Assembly (NCBI RefSeq): GCF_900128955.1 | Contig: NZ_FQTY01000007.1 | Span: 62,001-126,000, forward strand | DNA: 64,000 nt | Source of the DNA: Tissierella praeacuta DSM 18095 | Lineage (GTDB): Bacteria > Bacillota > Clostridia > Tissierellales > Tissierellaceae | Reading direction: 5' to 3' | Part shown: piece by piece, positions 44,618 to 52,742 of the stretch | Layout of the letters: the number at the start of each line of letters is the position of its first letter | Numbering within the stretch: position 1 is the first letter of the stretch | The notes under the pieces: model-generated | What the model saw: only the letters and a program-made list of their open reading frames with translations | Told to the model about the DNA's origin: nothing | Databases searched by the model: none | Position numbers and translations under genes: made by a program

Positions 44618-45463
44618 TTATTTTTGTAGAATATTTCTTATGGCATTTATTGTTACATTTATATTATCACTTATTTCTTCCTTCGTATATCCTTGATTAA
44701 TAGCTTTAATTATGTAATCATATTTATATTTTGTTAAATATCTTTTTCTTGAACCTTCTTTAATTAACTCATAATCTAAAGTCCTTGGACATACAGATTT
44801 TAATATATCATCAAGTAGAGCTGTATTTTTAAACCCATTGTCCTTATTTAAGGATTCTTTAAATTCATCTGAGCCTATTACTTCATCTTCTTCAAACTCT
44901 TCCCTCAATTTTATATAATCCTCTAGAGGTTCATTCATTAAATCCTCGTATTTTTTTATGGCTTGCAGCCTATCTAATGAAAGCATATCTAAAAATTCTT
45001 CAATATTTACTAGATTATCTACATTCATCCTATAAAAAACATCGGAGCTCCATTTATATTTAACCATAGAATCACAAATATTAGCATATACTGGGTTGTT
45101 GTGTATATATCTTATAAGTCTAATAAAATATAATTCATTTTGAACTAAAATACTTCTATATCTATTTTCAAATGGAGAACCAGTTCTAGATTTCTTCCAA
45201 TTATAATATTTAGCATATCTAGTATTTATCCTATGCATTATCTGACTAATTGGAATATTGTGAGTTTTAATGACGAAATGATAGTGGTTGTCCATTATTA
45301 CATAAGCTAACAGATGAAAGTCAAACAATTCCTTTACATTTCCTATAATCTCTAAGAGTTTCATCTTTTCTTCAGCTTCTTCAAAGATAAAAGATTTATT
45401 ATTTCCCCTGTGAATAATATGATATATAGCACCATAATATTCTATCCTCTGTCTTCTTCCCAC
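44618..45463 (-). CDS. REP-associated tyrosine transposase (RAYT, Y1_Tnp family)
   Basis: This 281-residue HUH-type protein has the catalytic His-x-His pair H60/H62 (MDNHYHFV), candidate catalytic tyrosines in TRYAKYYN (81-88), and the family segments GSPFENRYRS and RYIHNNPV. A C-terminal helix-turn-helix-like part (about 245-281) follows. I chose the GTG at 45463 because AGGAGG lies seven bases before it; the frame extends to an ATG at 45484 without a ribosome site. RAYTs nick and move palindromic REP sequences. A GGTGCC palindrome lies 74 bases upstream. The gene is intact and has no flanking IS inverted repeats. Confidence 0.9.
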   Translation of the reverse strand: MGRRQRIEYYGAIYHIIHRGNNKSFIFEEAEEKMKLLEIIGNVKELFDFHLLAYVIMDNHYHFVIKTHNIPISQIMHRINTRYAKYYNWKKSRTGSPFENRYRSILVQNELYFIRLIRYIHNNPVYANICDSMVKYKWSSDVFYRMNVDNLVNIEEFLDMLSLDRLQAIKKYEDLMNEPLEDYIKLREEFEEDEVIGSDEFKESLNKDNGFKNTALLDDILKSVCPRTLDYELIKEGSRKRYLTKYKYDYIIKAINQGYTKEEISDNINVTINAIRNILQK

Positions 45464-45537
45464 GAAATTACCTCCTTCCCTCATACTATATATTCTACAA
45501 ATATTTCTAAAATCCTCTATTTTTTTCCATAAAAATT

Positions 45538-45586
45538 AAAATAACTTCAGTTTTTGGTGCCAGGCACCAGAAACTGAAGTTATTTT
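45538..45586 (-). repeat. GGTGCC palindrome, copy 4 (next to the RAYT, terminator of nucleotidase gene)
   Basis: Arms of 24 bp (45538-45561 and 45563-45586) lie around a single A, with one mismatch (G at 45570). Variable pair AG/CT, outer arm AAAATAACTTC. It is 17 bases beyond the nucleotidase stop and 74 bases before the RAYT start, so it serves as the terminator of one and the 5' flank of the other. Confidence 0.9.
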
Positions 45587-45603
45587 CTTTGAAAAATATT
45601 ATA

Positions 45604-47391
45604 CTATGGAATTAATATTACTTGATTAGGGAATATTAGATGTGGGTTTTTTAATTTATTATATTCTGCCAATTTCTCCCAAGTAGTATTAAATTGTTTA
45701 GCTATTTTCCATAGAACATCTCCTGGTTTTACTACATATTTTTGTACTTCTATAGTTATAGCTGCTCCCGGTTTTACCTCTGGTTGTAGTTTTATTTCTG
45801 GTTTTGGCTGAGGTTTTATCTCTGGCTGTGGTACTGGTTTTATTTCTATTTTTGGTGATTCTACAACAACTACTCTACCTTCTACCTTAGGTTCAACTTC
45901 TCCTACTTCTTTAAAATATTCAATTAATATATCTGATAATAAGCCACCTTCAGCAATAAATGGTTTACCTTTAAACATAGTATATCCATCGCCGCCACTT
46001 GCCACGAAATCATTTGTAACTAATTTATATTTTTTATCTGATTTTACTGGTTCACCTTTTATATTTATATCTAATGTTCTACTTCCAACTGGTTTTGATG
46101 GATCAAATTTAAAAGTGATTCCTCCAATATGTGGAAAATGTCCTGCTGCTTCTGGATACATATCTACCCCATGTTCCAATGCCTTAACTATTTCTTCACC
46201 TGTTACTTCTATTACTGCAAGGGTATTTGTAAATGGAAAAGAAGTCAATATATCTCCTACTTTTATATCTCCTGATACAATAGAAGCTCTAATTCCTCCA
46301 CCATTTGTCAAAGCCACATCTGCACCAGTAGCTTTAATCATTGCATCAGTTAAAAGGTTCCCCAAGTTGGATTCTCCTTTTCTAACAACTTCTCTTTCTC
46401 CAACTAAGTTTACTTTTGATTTGCCTACTACTGCTTCCTTAAAGGACTTGTTTATTTCCTCAATTTTCTTTATCTCTTCTTCAATAATAGGATTCGGTAC
46501 TAAATCCTTACCTTCATCATATCCAAATAATTTAGCTGTTTTCTTATTTACCTTACCTTCTGATACTTCAAGTTCTACTATCCCAATATTCTTTAAATAA
46601 GAACCAGCTTGAACTATTAAAGTATCTCCTTTTACTTCTCCATTAGGTAATTCAGTATGACTATGTCCATCAACTATTAAATCAATTCCCTCAACATTCT
46701 TTGCCACATCATAAGTATTAGCATCTGTTGATTCATCTACTCCTAGATGAGCTAGTGCAATTATTACATTTACTTCTTTTTCTTTTAATTCCTTTACCAT
46801 CTTTTTAGCAACCTCAACAGGGTCTTCAAACTTAATTCCCTCTGTATTGCTTGGATGAGATTTATATTTAGTTTCCTCAGTTCCAAGTCCAAATATACCA
46901 ACCTTTATACCATCTACATCAAAAATCTTATATGGCTCAAAATCTGATTTACCATTTGCTTCTTTCACAATATTGGAACCTATCATAGGAAATTCTGCTT
47001 TATCTTTCAATTCCAATAATCTTTTATAACCATAGTTAAAATCATGATTTCCAGGAACCATAGCATCAAAACCTATTTTATTCATTAGGTTAATCATAGT
47101 TTCACCTTTGGTTATATTAATATCAATAGCACCATGCAAAGTATCTCCTGCATTTAATAATAATAAATTAGGATTCTTTGCTTTTAATTCATCTACCTTA
47201 GTCTTTAACCTTGCAAGACCTATACCACCTTCTCTTTCATCAAGGTTTAACCTTCCATGTACATCATTTACATGTACAATAGTTAATATTTTTGCTTCTT
47301 CAGCGAATACTGGTAATGCTCCTATCATTATGCCCACTAATAGGACAAATGCTAAGAATAAACTGACAACTCTTTTGTTTCTGAAACTCAT
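45604..47391 (-). CDS. Surface 5'-nucleotidase with C-terminal LysM domain
   Basis: This 595-residue secreted enzyme has a signal peptide (about 1-30, ending PVFA), a metallophosphatase domain with D43/H45, D83 and GNHD at 114-117, and a 5'-nucleotidase C-terminal domain with GNLLTDAM, NGGGIRAS, FPFTN and ASGGDGYTMF. A Pro/Lys/Glu-rich linker (about 515-545, PQPEIKPQPKPEIK) leads to one LysM domain (549-595), which binds peptidoglycan. It should release nucleosides from nucleotides outside the cell, a possible feeder for the purine pathway nearby. AGGGGGG precedes the ATG. Confidence 0.92.
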   Translation of the reverse strand: MSFRNKRVVSLFLAFVLLVGIMIGALPVFAEEAKILTIVHVNDVHGRLNLDEREGGIGLARLKTKVDELKAKNPNLLLLNAGDTLHGAIDINITKGETMINLMNKIGFDAMVPGNHDFNYGYKRLLELKDKAEFPMIGSNIVKEANGKSDFEPYKIFDVDGIKVGIFGLGTEETKYKSHPSNTEGIKFEDPVEVAKKMVKELKEKEVNVIIALAHLGVDESTDANTYDVAKNVEGIDLIVDGHSHTELPNGEVKGDTLIVQAGSYLKNIGIVELEVSEGKVNKKTAKLFGYDEGKDLVPNPIIEEEIKKIEEINKSFKEAVVGKSKVNLVGEREVVRKGESNLGNLLTDAMIKATGADVALTNGGGIRASIVSGDIKVGDILTSFPFTNTLAVIEVTGEEIVKALEHGVDMYPEAAGHFPHIGGITFKFDPSKPVGSRTLDINIKGEPVKSDKKYKLVTNDFVASGGDGYTMFKGKPFIAEGGLLSDILIEYFKEVGEVEPKVEGRVVVVESPKIEIKPVPQPEIKPQPKPEIKLQPEVKPGAAITIEVQKYVVKPGDVLWKIAKQFNTTWEKLAEYNKLKNPHLIFPNQVILIP

Positions 47392-47510
47392 ACATAACCC
47401 CCCTATTTTAAATTATTATTAATCAGTGTAATCATACCCATTACACTATATATATAACTTATTCTACATATTTTTTATAAATCCTTCTTTTTTATTAAAG
47501 TTTTCCGTGA

Positions 47511-47564
47511 AATTAAAATAACTTTCCTTTTTTAATCGATTAAAAAAGGAAAGTTATTTTAATT
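47511..47564 (-). terminator. Perfect 54-bp palindromic terminator of the SsuB-like gene; shares outer arms with GGTGCC elements
   Basis: Arms of 27 bp (47511-47537 and 47538-47564) are perfectly complementary with no spacer. The outer arm AAAATAACTT is that of the GGTGCC elements, while the centre is TTTTTTAATC/GATTAAAAAA. It touches the stop codon of the ATPase gene. Confidence 0.88.
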
Positions 47565-48325
47565 TATAATTCTAACATCTTTAATATTTGACTTGTTAGT
47601 TTAGCATACATAATATTTCCCCTATCTCTTGGTCTTTCCATATCTACTTCTACTATGTCTTTAATCTTACCAGGGGAACTGGACATTACTATTATTTTAT
47701 CTGATAAATATACAGCCTCATCAACACTATGAGTTACAAATAATATGGTCTTTTTATTATGTTCCCATATTCTTAATAGTTCCTTTTGTAAAATAATTCT
47801 AGTATGTGCATCTAAAGCACCAAAGGGCTCATCCATTAATAATACAGATGGATTATTAGCAAGGGCTCTGGCTATTGCCACTCTTTGCTGCATTCCTCCC
47901 GAAAGTTCATATGGATATGCATTAGCAAAGTTCTCCATATTAATTATTTTTAAATATTCTAATGCAATTCTTTCTCTTTCCTTCTTATTTACTCCACTAA
48001 ATTCCAATCCTAATGAAATATTATCCAGTACCTTTCGCCAAGGCAGCAATGAATAATTTTGAAATACCATTCCTATTTCTTTAGTTGGTTCAATTAATTC
48101 CATATCATTATACTTTACACTACCCTTTGTTACAGTTTCTAATCCAGCAAGTATACGTAGGAGAGTGGACTTTCCACACCCTGATGTTCCTACAATACAA
48201 ATAAAATCATTTTCTTCTACATTTAAATTAATATCTTCTAAGGCTTTTACTTCTAAATTTTCTTTTGTTACAAAACTCTTATAAAGATTATTGATAGTAA
48301 TGATATTTCTCCCCATATACCTCAT
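47564..48325 (-). CDS. NitT/TauT-type ABC transporter ATPase (SsuB-like)
   Basis: This 253-residue ATPase has Walker A GTSGCGKS at 46-53, signature LSGGMQQRVAIARAL and Walker B VLLMDEPFGALDAHTR, the wording of SsuB/TauB/NrtD-type importers. The ATG at 48325 overlaps the permease stop (ATGA); an ATG three codons later has a similar ribosome site. It forms an importer with the next two genes. Sulfonate, nitrate, riboflavin or thiamine precursors and related compounds are possible ligands. Confidence 0.9.
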   Translation of the reverse strand: MRYMGRNIITINNLYKSFVTKENLEVKALEDINLNVEENDFICIVGTSGCGKSTLLRILAGLETVTKGSVKYNDMELIEPTKEIGMVFQNYSLLPWRKVLDNISLGLEFSGVNKKERERIALEYLKIINMENFANAYPYELSGGMQQRVAIARALANNPSVLLMDEPFGALDAHTRIILQKELLRIWEHNKKTILFVTHSVDEAVYLSDKIIVMSSSPGKIKDIVEVDMERPRDRGNIMYAKLTSQILKMLEL

Positions 48326-49155
48326 CTCCTACTTAACCATGAAAAATGCCTATTTTCTATAACAATAAATATATAATCCAATAATGAACCAACTAACCCA
48401 ATACATATAATACCTGTAACAACTAAATCTATTCTGGCTAACTCATATGAGTGAGTTATTAAATACCCTACTCCAGATAAACTCCCTGGCAACATTTCCG
48501 CTGCAACTAAACAAGCCCAAGCACTTCCCAATCCACCTCTTAATCCATATATAATATTAGGTCCTGCTCCTGGTATAAGAATCTTGAAAAATATATCTCT
48601 TTTACTGGCACCTAATACCTTAGCCGATTCTATTAAAGTTTTTGGTACATTTCTCACTCCAAAAGCAGAGCTAGATACTACAGGAAAAAATGTGCCTATG
48701 GCAATTATAAATATCATTGAGAATTTAAAATTATTAAAAAACACTTGTCTTGTTCCATAGGGTATTTTAAATAAGGTTGCTAAGCTCTTTGTGCCAAACC
48801 AAGCTAATATTAGAGGAACCCAACCTAAAGCTGGTACTGGTCTTATGATATTGATGGTTTTACTGAAAAGCAAATTTATCTTTTCTTTATATCCCATAAA
48901 TATCCCCAATGGCAATGCTACTATTATACCTACTAAATAGCCTAACATTACCCTTATAATACTGACTGAAATATTTTTTGGAAGAGAGCCAAGACCTATA
49001 AAATCATCTGTAGCATGTATAAAATTACTTAATACTTGACTTAATTTAGGTAAAATTATGGGATTGTCTATTTTATTTGCAAAAATAGTCCATATACAGA
49101 TGAGTATAACTGGAACTATAAAGCTTATCAAAGTCCTCCTTAGGGAATTACGCAT
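48322..49155 (-). CDS. NitT/TauT-type ABC transporter permease (SsuC-like)
   Basis: This 277-residue permease has about six hydrophobic segments and an EAA-type loop (LIESAKVLGASKRDIFFKIL near residue 177) followed by PGAGPNIIYGLRGGLGSAW. It lies between the binding protein gene (41 bases upstream) and the ATPase gene (overlapping). The ATG follows CAGGAGTG. Confidence 0.9.
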   Translation of the reverse strand: MRNSLRRTLISFIVPVILICIWTIFANKIDNPIILPKLSQVLSNFIHATDDFIGLGSLPKNISVSIIRVMLGYLVGIIVALPLGIFMGYKEKINLLFSKTINIIRPVPALGWVPLILAWFGTKSLATLFKIPYGTRQVFFNNFKFSMIFIIAIGTFFPVVSSSAFGVRNVPKTLIESAKVLGASKRDIFFKILIPGAGPNIIYGLRGGLGSAWACLVAAEMLPGSLSGVGYLITHSYELARIDLVVTGIICIGLVGSLLDYIFIVIENRHFSWLSRR

Positions 49156-49196
49156 AGATATTCACTCCTGAAAATCTTCTTTTGTAAGATAACATT

Positions 49197-50357
49197 TTAC
49201 TCTCCTCTAACATTTTTAATATATGAAAAATCAAATGCCTTTTCTACAACTTCATCAAAAGATTTATCCTTAAAACGTCCTGAAAATTTTCCCATTTCAT
49301 TTAGTCCATCTACATATACATTTATTCCTTTTAACCAGTTTTCATCTGGATTAGTAGTATAAGTAATTGTTGACTTTTCAGCTGTTTCTTTTTCTACACC
49401 TACAACATCAGAAAATATCTTTGCAGCATCCTCTTTATTTTCCATAGCATAATTACAAGTTTCATTTAACAATCTTGCAAATGCACGAAAAACCTCTGGA
49501 TACTTATTTAAAACTTCTTCTCTAACGGAGTATACACAACATGGAAAATTAGTCCAAGTATCTGTAGGAGGAAAATCTTTTAAATTCATAGCTATATTTC
49601 CCATCCCCTTAGATTCAGCAATTTCTGGATATGCTGTAGGTCCTACCCATGCATCAACTTGTCCACTTGATAAAGATGGAATTAAATTATTTTGTCCCTT
49701 AAGATCGACCATGAGAACATCTGCATCAATTTGATTTGGATCCTCAGTGATTTTAAACCCTTCTTTTTTAAGTATAGTTTCAATTAGTATTCTAGGGCCA
49801 CTAACAGGTGAATGGTAACCAATCATCACTGGTGCTTCAGAATTTGATATATATTCTTTTACTTCCTCCCAACCCTTAGCATGGATATCTGGTGAGAAAA
49901 CAAAGGATATTCCACCTGTCTGAATAGGACATAGTATTTTTATATCAGTTCCACTATCAATAGCCGTAAGTATGGCAGTATTTGATGAAAGTGCCGCATC
50001 TAAATGACCTTGTCCCATCATCGTTGCTACTTCAGAACCACCCTTTGTAGATACAAAGCTTAGTACAGCTAATGGCTTTCCATCTTCAATTAATTCGTAT
50101 TTATCATCAGATAAAGCATTTAAATAAATTCCTCTTTCTTTAAATTCTTCCACCCTATTTAAAGGTATAAAAGGTAAAGCAGTATGTAAATCTAATCCCC
50201 AAGAAAACTGAATTTCAGGAATTTCATTAGTTACATCATTACCATTAACTTCATTCTGAGTATCTACAACTTCATCTTTCTTTCCACAACCAACTAATAA
50301 AGTTAACAATAATAATACTAGAAGTATTAAACTAATACTTTTCTTTAATTTTATCAT
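49197..50357 (-). CDS. NitT/TauT-type ABC transporter substrate-binding lipoprotein
   Basis: This 386-residue lipoprotein has a lipobox (TLLVGC, cysteine at residue 24), then an acidic linker and an NMT1/SsuA-like binding domain (QFSWGLDLHTALPFIPLN near residue 50, and GGSEVATMMGQGHLDAAL near residue 108). Its WGLDLHTALPF region recalls riboflavin, thiamine-precursor and sulfonate binders, but I cannot name the ligand. It is the first gene of the operon after a good promoter. Confidence 0.87.
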   Translation of the reverse strand: MIKLKKSISLILLVLLLLTLLVGCGKKDEVVDTQNEVNGNDVTNEIPEIQFSWGLDLHTALPFIPLNRVEEFKERGIYLNALSDDKYELIEDGKPLAVLSFVSTKGGSEVATMMGQGHLDAALSSNTAILTAIDSGTDIKILCPIQTGGISFVFSPDIHAKGWEEVKEYISNSEAPVMIGYHSPVSGPRILIETILKKEGFKITEDPNQIDADVLMVDLKGQNNLIPSLSSGQVDAWVGPTAYPEIAESKGMGNIAMNLKDFPPTDTWTNFPCCVYSVREEVLNKYPEVFRAFARLLNETCNYAMENKEDAAKIFSDVVGVEKETAEKSTITYTTNPDENWLKGINVYVDGLNEMGKFSGRFKDKSFDEVVEKAFDFSYIKNVRGE

Positions 50358-50387
50358 ATTATAACCTCCCTTTTACTTTTCGAATTG

Positions 50388-50415
50388 ATTATACTCCATA
50401 AGACTTACTAAGTAA
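50388..50415 (-). promoter_or_regulatory. Promoter of the SsuABC-type operon
   Basis: On the minus strand TTACTT (50410-50415) and TATAAT (50388-50393) are separated by 16 bases. The transcript would start about 25 bases upstream of the ribosome site. Confidence 0.5.
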
Positions 50416-50523
50416 AATTAGAGTTATAAATGATAAGATTTTAACTATTATTTTTCTTTATAGAAATCAAAACTAAATTAAATATCTCCTACTTAATAAG
50501 TTTTTTCTAAGAATGTTTATAAA

Positions 50524-50562
50524 ATAATAACCCCAGCTTCAAGGTATGAAGGGGGTTATTAT
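50524..50562 (-). terminator. Terminator of the subtilase gene
   Basis: ATAATAACCCC (50524-50534) pairs with GGGGTTATTAT (50552-50562), with a further inner CTTC/GAAG pairing. It lies 22 bases after the stop codon, and T/A-rich DNA follows on the minus strand. Confidence 0.8.
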
Positions 50563-50584
50563 CTTATTATTAATAAATAGAGTT

Positions 50585-52096
50585 TTATCTTACTACTGAT
50601 GAAACTGCTTTAAAAGCATCAACCATGCCATAACCATAACCAAAGTTTGGTGATCTTGGATATGTTGTATCTGTTAGTGGCATTGCTGTACTGGTTATAA
50701 TTCTTTCTAATTCCTCCACTGACAAGGAATTATTAGCTGATAAAAGCAATGCTGCCACTCCTGAAATTGCTGGTGCTGCCATTGAAGTACCTGATGAATT
50801 TCCATACCCACTAGGTATTGATGACCTTATGTTTACTCCTGGTGCAGATATATTTGGTTTAATTAAGGTTTCATCATATGGTGATGGTCCTAGTTTTGAA
50901 AAGTATGCTCGTACATTATTTCTATCTGTTGCTGCTACTGCAAATGATTCTGGATAATTAGATGGGCATGAAATTGAGCCTGGCCATGGTGCAGGTTCTC
51001 CCTTTCTTTGATTACCTGCTGCAAATACTGGAAATATTCCTGCTGCTCTCCAGTTTATAACAGCTCTTCTATACCAATCATCTATTCCTGCTCCTCCACC
51101 CCATGAGTTATTAATTATATCTGGAGCTTTCTTTGGATCTCCACCTGGAGCTAACATCCATTGTGCAGCATCCAAAAGTATTTTATCTGTTGTTGAACCA
51201 TATTTATTAAATACTCTGGCTGCTATCCATTTTGCACCTGGTGCAACTCCTATTTTGTTTGATCCGTTTGATTCCTGTCCTACCATTGTTCCCATTACAT
51301 GAGTTCCATGGGAGTCAGAATCTGCTGGCAATGAAGAATTATATACTGGATCAAACCAATTACCATTTGAATTAGTTCTCCCTGTAGCTGGGTCATATCC
51401 TCTCCACTTATTTTTAAGAGCTGGATGATCCCACTTAACTCCAGAGTCTATAGTAGCCACTACTATTCCAGTACCATCATATCCTAAGTCCCATACTTTA
51501 TCTGCTTTTACTGTTTCTATATTCCACTCTACTCCAGTAGCAGATAGTTCTGCTTCACTATTGGTTTCTGGTACATCTAATGTATAAGTCCTATTTTTAT
51601 ATATCTTTTCTACTTCTGGCATATAAGAAAGTTTTCCTATTACTTCCTTTTTCGCCTTTACATATATAATGTTAACTATATGATATGGTGTAAACTCTAT
51701 TACATTTCCCTTTTCCATTTCTTGCTCCAAGTAGGTTTGGATATCAGCTTGAGTCATTTCAGCATTATCCTGAAGTGCATCTATAACAGCGTTTCTAACT
51801 TTGAGCTTACTTTGATGTGGATTTACAGCAGATGTTAATCTAGACTTTGCTTTATAAGACACCTTTTCTACATCAATTTGATCTTTCATATACACTAATA
51901 CTTCCAATAAATCTTCACTGTCAATATCTTCCTTTACCTCATCTGTAATTTTTTCTATGGAGAATACATTTAAGTTTTCTTCTGGTAAGCTAAGTTGGTC
52001 GTCTTCTGCATAAGCAAATGATGCAAAACACCCCAATACCATAACAAGAGTTAGTAGTAGGGACAATACTCTTTTTTCCTGTTTGTTCTTTGACAT
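50585..52096 (-). CDS. Secreted S8 subtilisin-family protease
   Basis: This 503-residue protease has a signal peptide (about 1-30, ending FAYA), an I9-type inhibitor propeptide (about 50-170), and a catalytic domain with the triad Asp (VVATIDSGVKWDHP), His (DSHGTHVMGTMVG) and Ser (SSGTSMAAPAISG), plus the oxyanion Asn in FAAGNQ. I start at the ATG at 52096, preceded by AAAGGAGGA; the frame runs 36 codons further up, but that part has no signal-peptide logic. It resembles bacillopeptidase F/Vpr-type degraders and may feed the peptide importer. Confidence 0.92.
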   Translation of the reverse strand: MSKNKQEKRVLSLLLTLVMVLGCFASFAYAEDDQLSLPEENLNVFSIEKITDEVKEDIDSEDLLEVLVYMKDQIDVEKVSYKAKSRLTSAVNPHQSKLKVRNAVIDALQDNAEMTQADIQTYLEQEMEKGNVIEFTPYHIVNIIYVKAKKEVIGKLSYMPEVEKIYKNRTYTLDVPETNSEAELSATGVEWNIETVKADKVWDLGYDGTGIVVATIDSGVKWDHPALKNKWRGYDPATGRTNSNGNWFDPVYNSSLPADSDSHGTHVMGTMVGQESNGSNKIGVAPGAKWIAARVFNKYGSTTDKILLDAAQWMLAPGGDPKKAPDIINNSWGGGAGIDDWYRRAVINWRAAGIFPVFAAGNQRKGEPAPWPGSISCPSNYPESFAVAATDRNNVRAYFSKLGPSPYDETLIKPNISAPGVNIRSSIPSGYGNSSGTSMAAPAISGVAALLLSANNSLSVEELERIITSTAMPLTDTTYPRSPNFGYGYGMVDAFKAVSSVVR

Positions 52097-52615
52097 AAAT
52101 ATTCCTCCTTTAATTTGTTTTATAAAAAACCTAATTACACCTCCTTCTTTTAAATATGTATTAAGAAAGCTTAACAATGAATACAATATTATATATACTT
52201 TCACTAAAACTTCTAAGATATTATTTAAGTTTTTTATTTTTCAAACATCTATAATCTATTTTACATATATCATAATTAAGTCTTTAAACAAAGTCTAGAA
52301 GTAAATTCCGACATACTTTTTAAGTATAAATAATTGTTAATATTTAATATTTTTCTCCCTATATATATCGAAATAAAAAGTTTATTGTAATTTGACTCAA
52401 TTATCCTATAATTTATTGGATAAAAAAATTATAAAATAATTAAAATAATTGTTATTGTATAAACATATCTGTCATATATGAAAAATTTTTTTATTTATTA
52501 CAAAAACTTTCTTTTCTACACTGTTATTAGAATAATCAAATAATTTTGTCTTTATTGTATTTATAAATAAAATTATATCGAGTGGTGACATATTATTTTT
52601 CATATATGACAAAAT
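52097..52615. other. Long AT-rich intergenic region between chemoreceptor and subtilase genes
   Basis: About 520 bases, very AT-rich, hold no ORF worth calling. They contain the wide inverted repeat at 52470-52611 (listed separately) and the subtilase leader, which has a second Shine-Dalgarno-like AAGGAGGTG near 52140 with no useful start after it. TTATCC and GGATAA at 52401-52423 have an 11-base gap, unlike the allantoin-region dyads. Confidence 0.5.
52470..52611. repeat. 17-bp inverted repeat enclosing 108 bp, MITE-like
   Basis: TGTCATATATGAAAAAT at 52470-52486 is the exact reverse complement of 52595-52611. The 108 bases between are AT-rich and non-coding. The layout is like a very small non-autonomous element or two operator copies. 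No clear target-site duplication is visible at the borders. Confidence 0.5.
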
Positions 52616-52652
52616 AAAAATAAGCTAGATTACTAAAATCTAGCTTATTTTT
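52616..52652 (-). terminator. Terminator downstream of the chemoreceptor gene
   Basis: Perfect 15-bp arms AAAAATAAGCTAGAT (52616-52630) and its complement (52638-52652) surround seven bases, with A/T tracts on both sides. It is about 90 bases beyond the chemoreceptor stop. Confidence 0.8.
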
Positions 52653-52742
52653 ATTTCTAAATTAATTAAGAAATTTGACATAAAATATATTATAATAATT
52701 ATTTAATTACCTAACTCTCTTCATTTTACTTATAAATTTATC

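Noticed and set aside
50358-50520. CTTATC-like stretch upstream of the SsuA-like gene that recalls the start of a SAM riboswitch
   Set aside because: The leader is too short and has none of the other conserved helices.
52097-52204. N-terminal 36-codon extension of the subtilase reading frame
   Set aside because: The ATG at 52096 has a strong ribosome site and begins a normal signal peptide; the extension has neither.
52401-52423. TTATCC and GGATAA in the subtilase upstream region
   Set aside because: The gap is 11 bases instead of 6-7 and the neighbours are not purine genes, so I do not count it with the allantoin operators.
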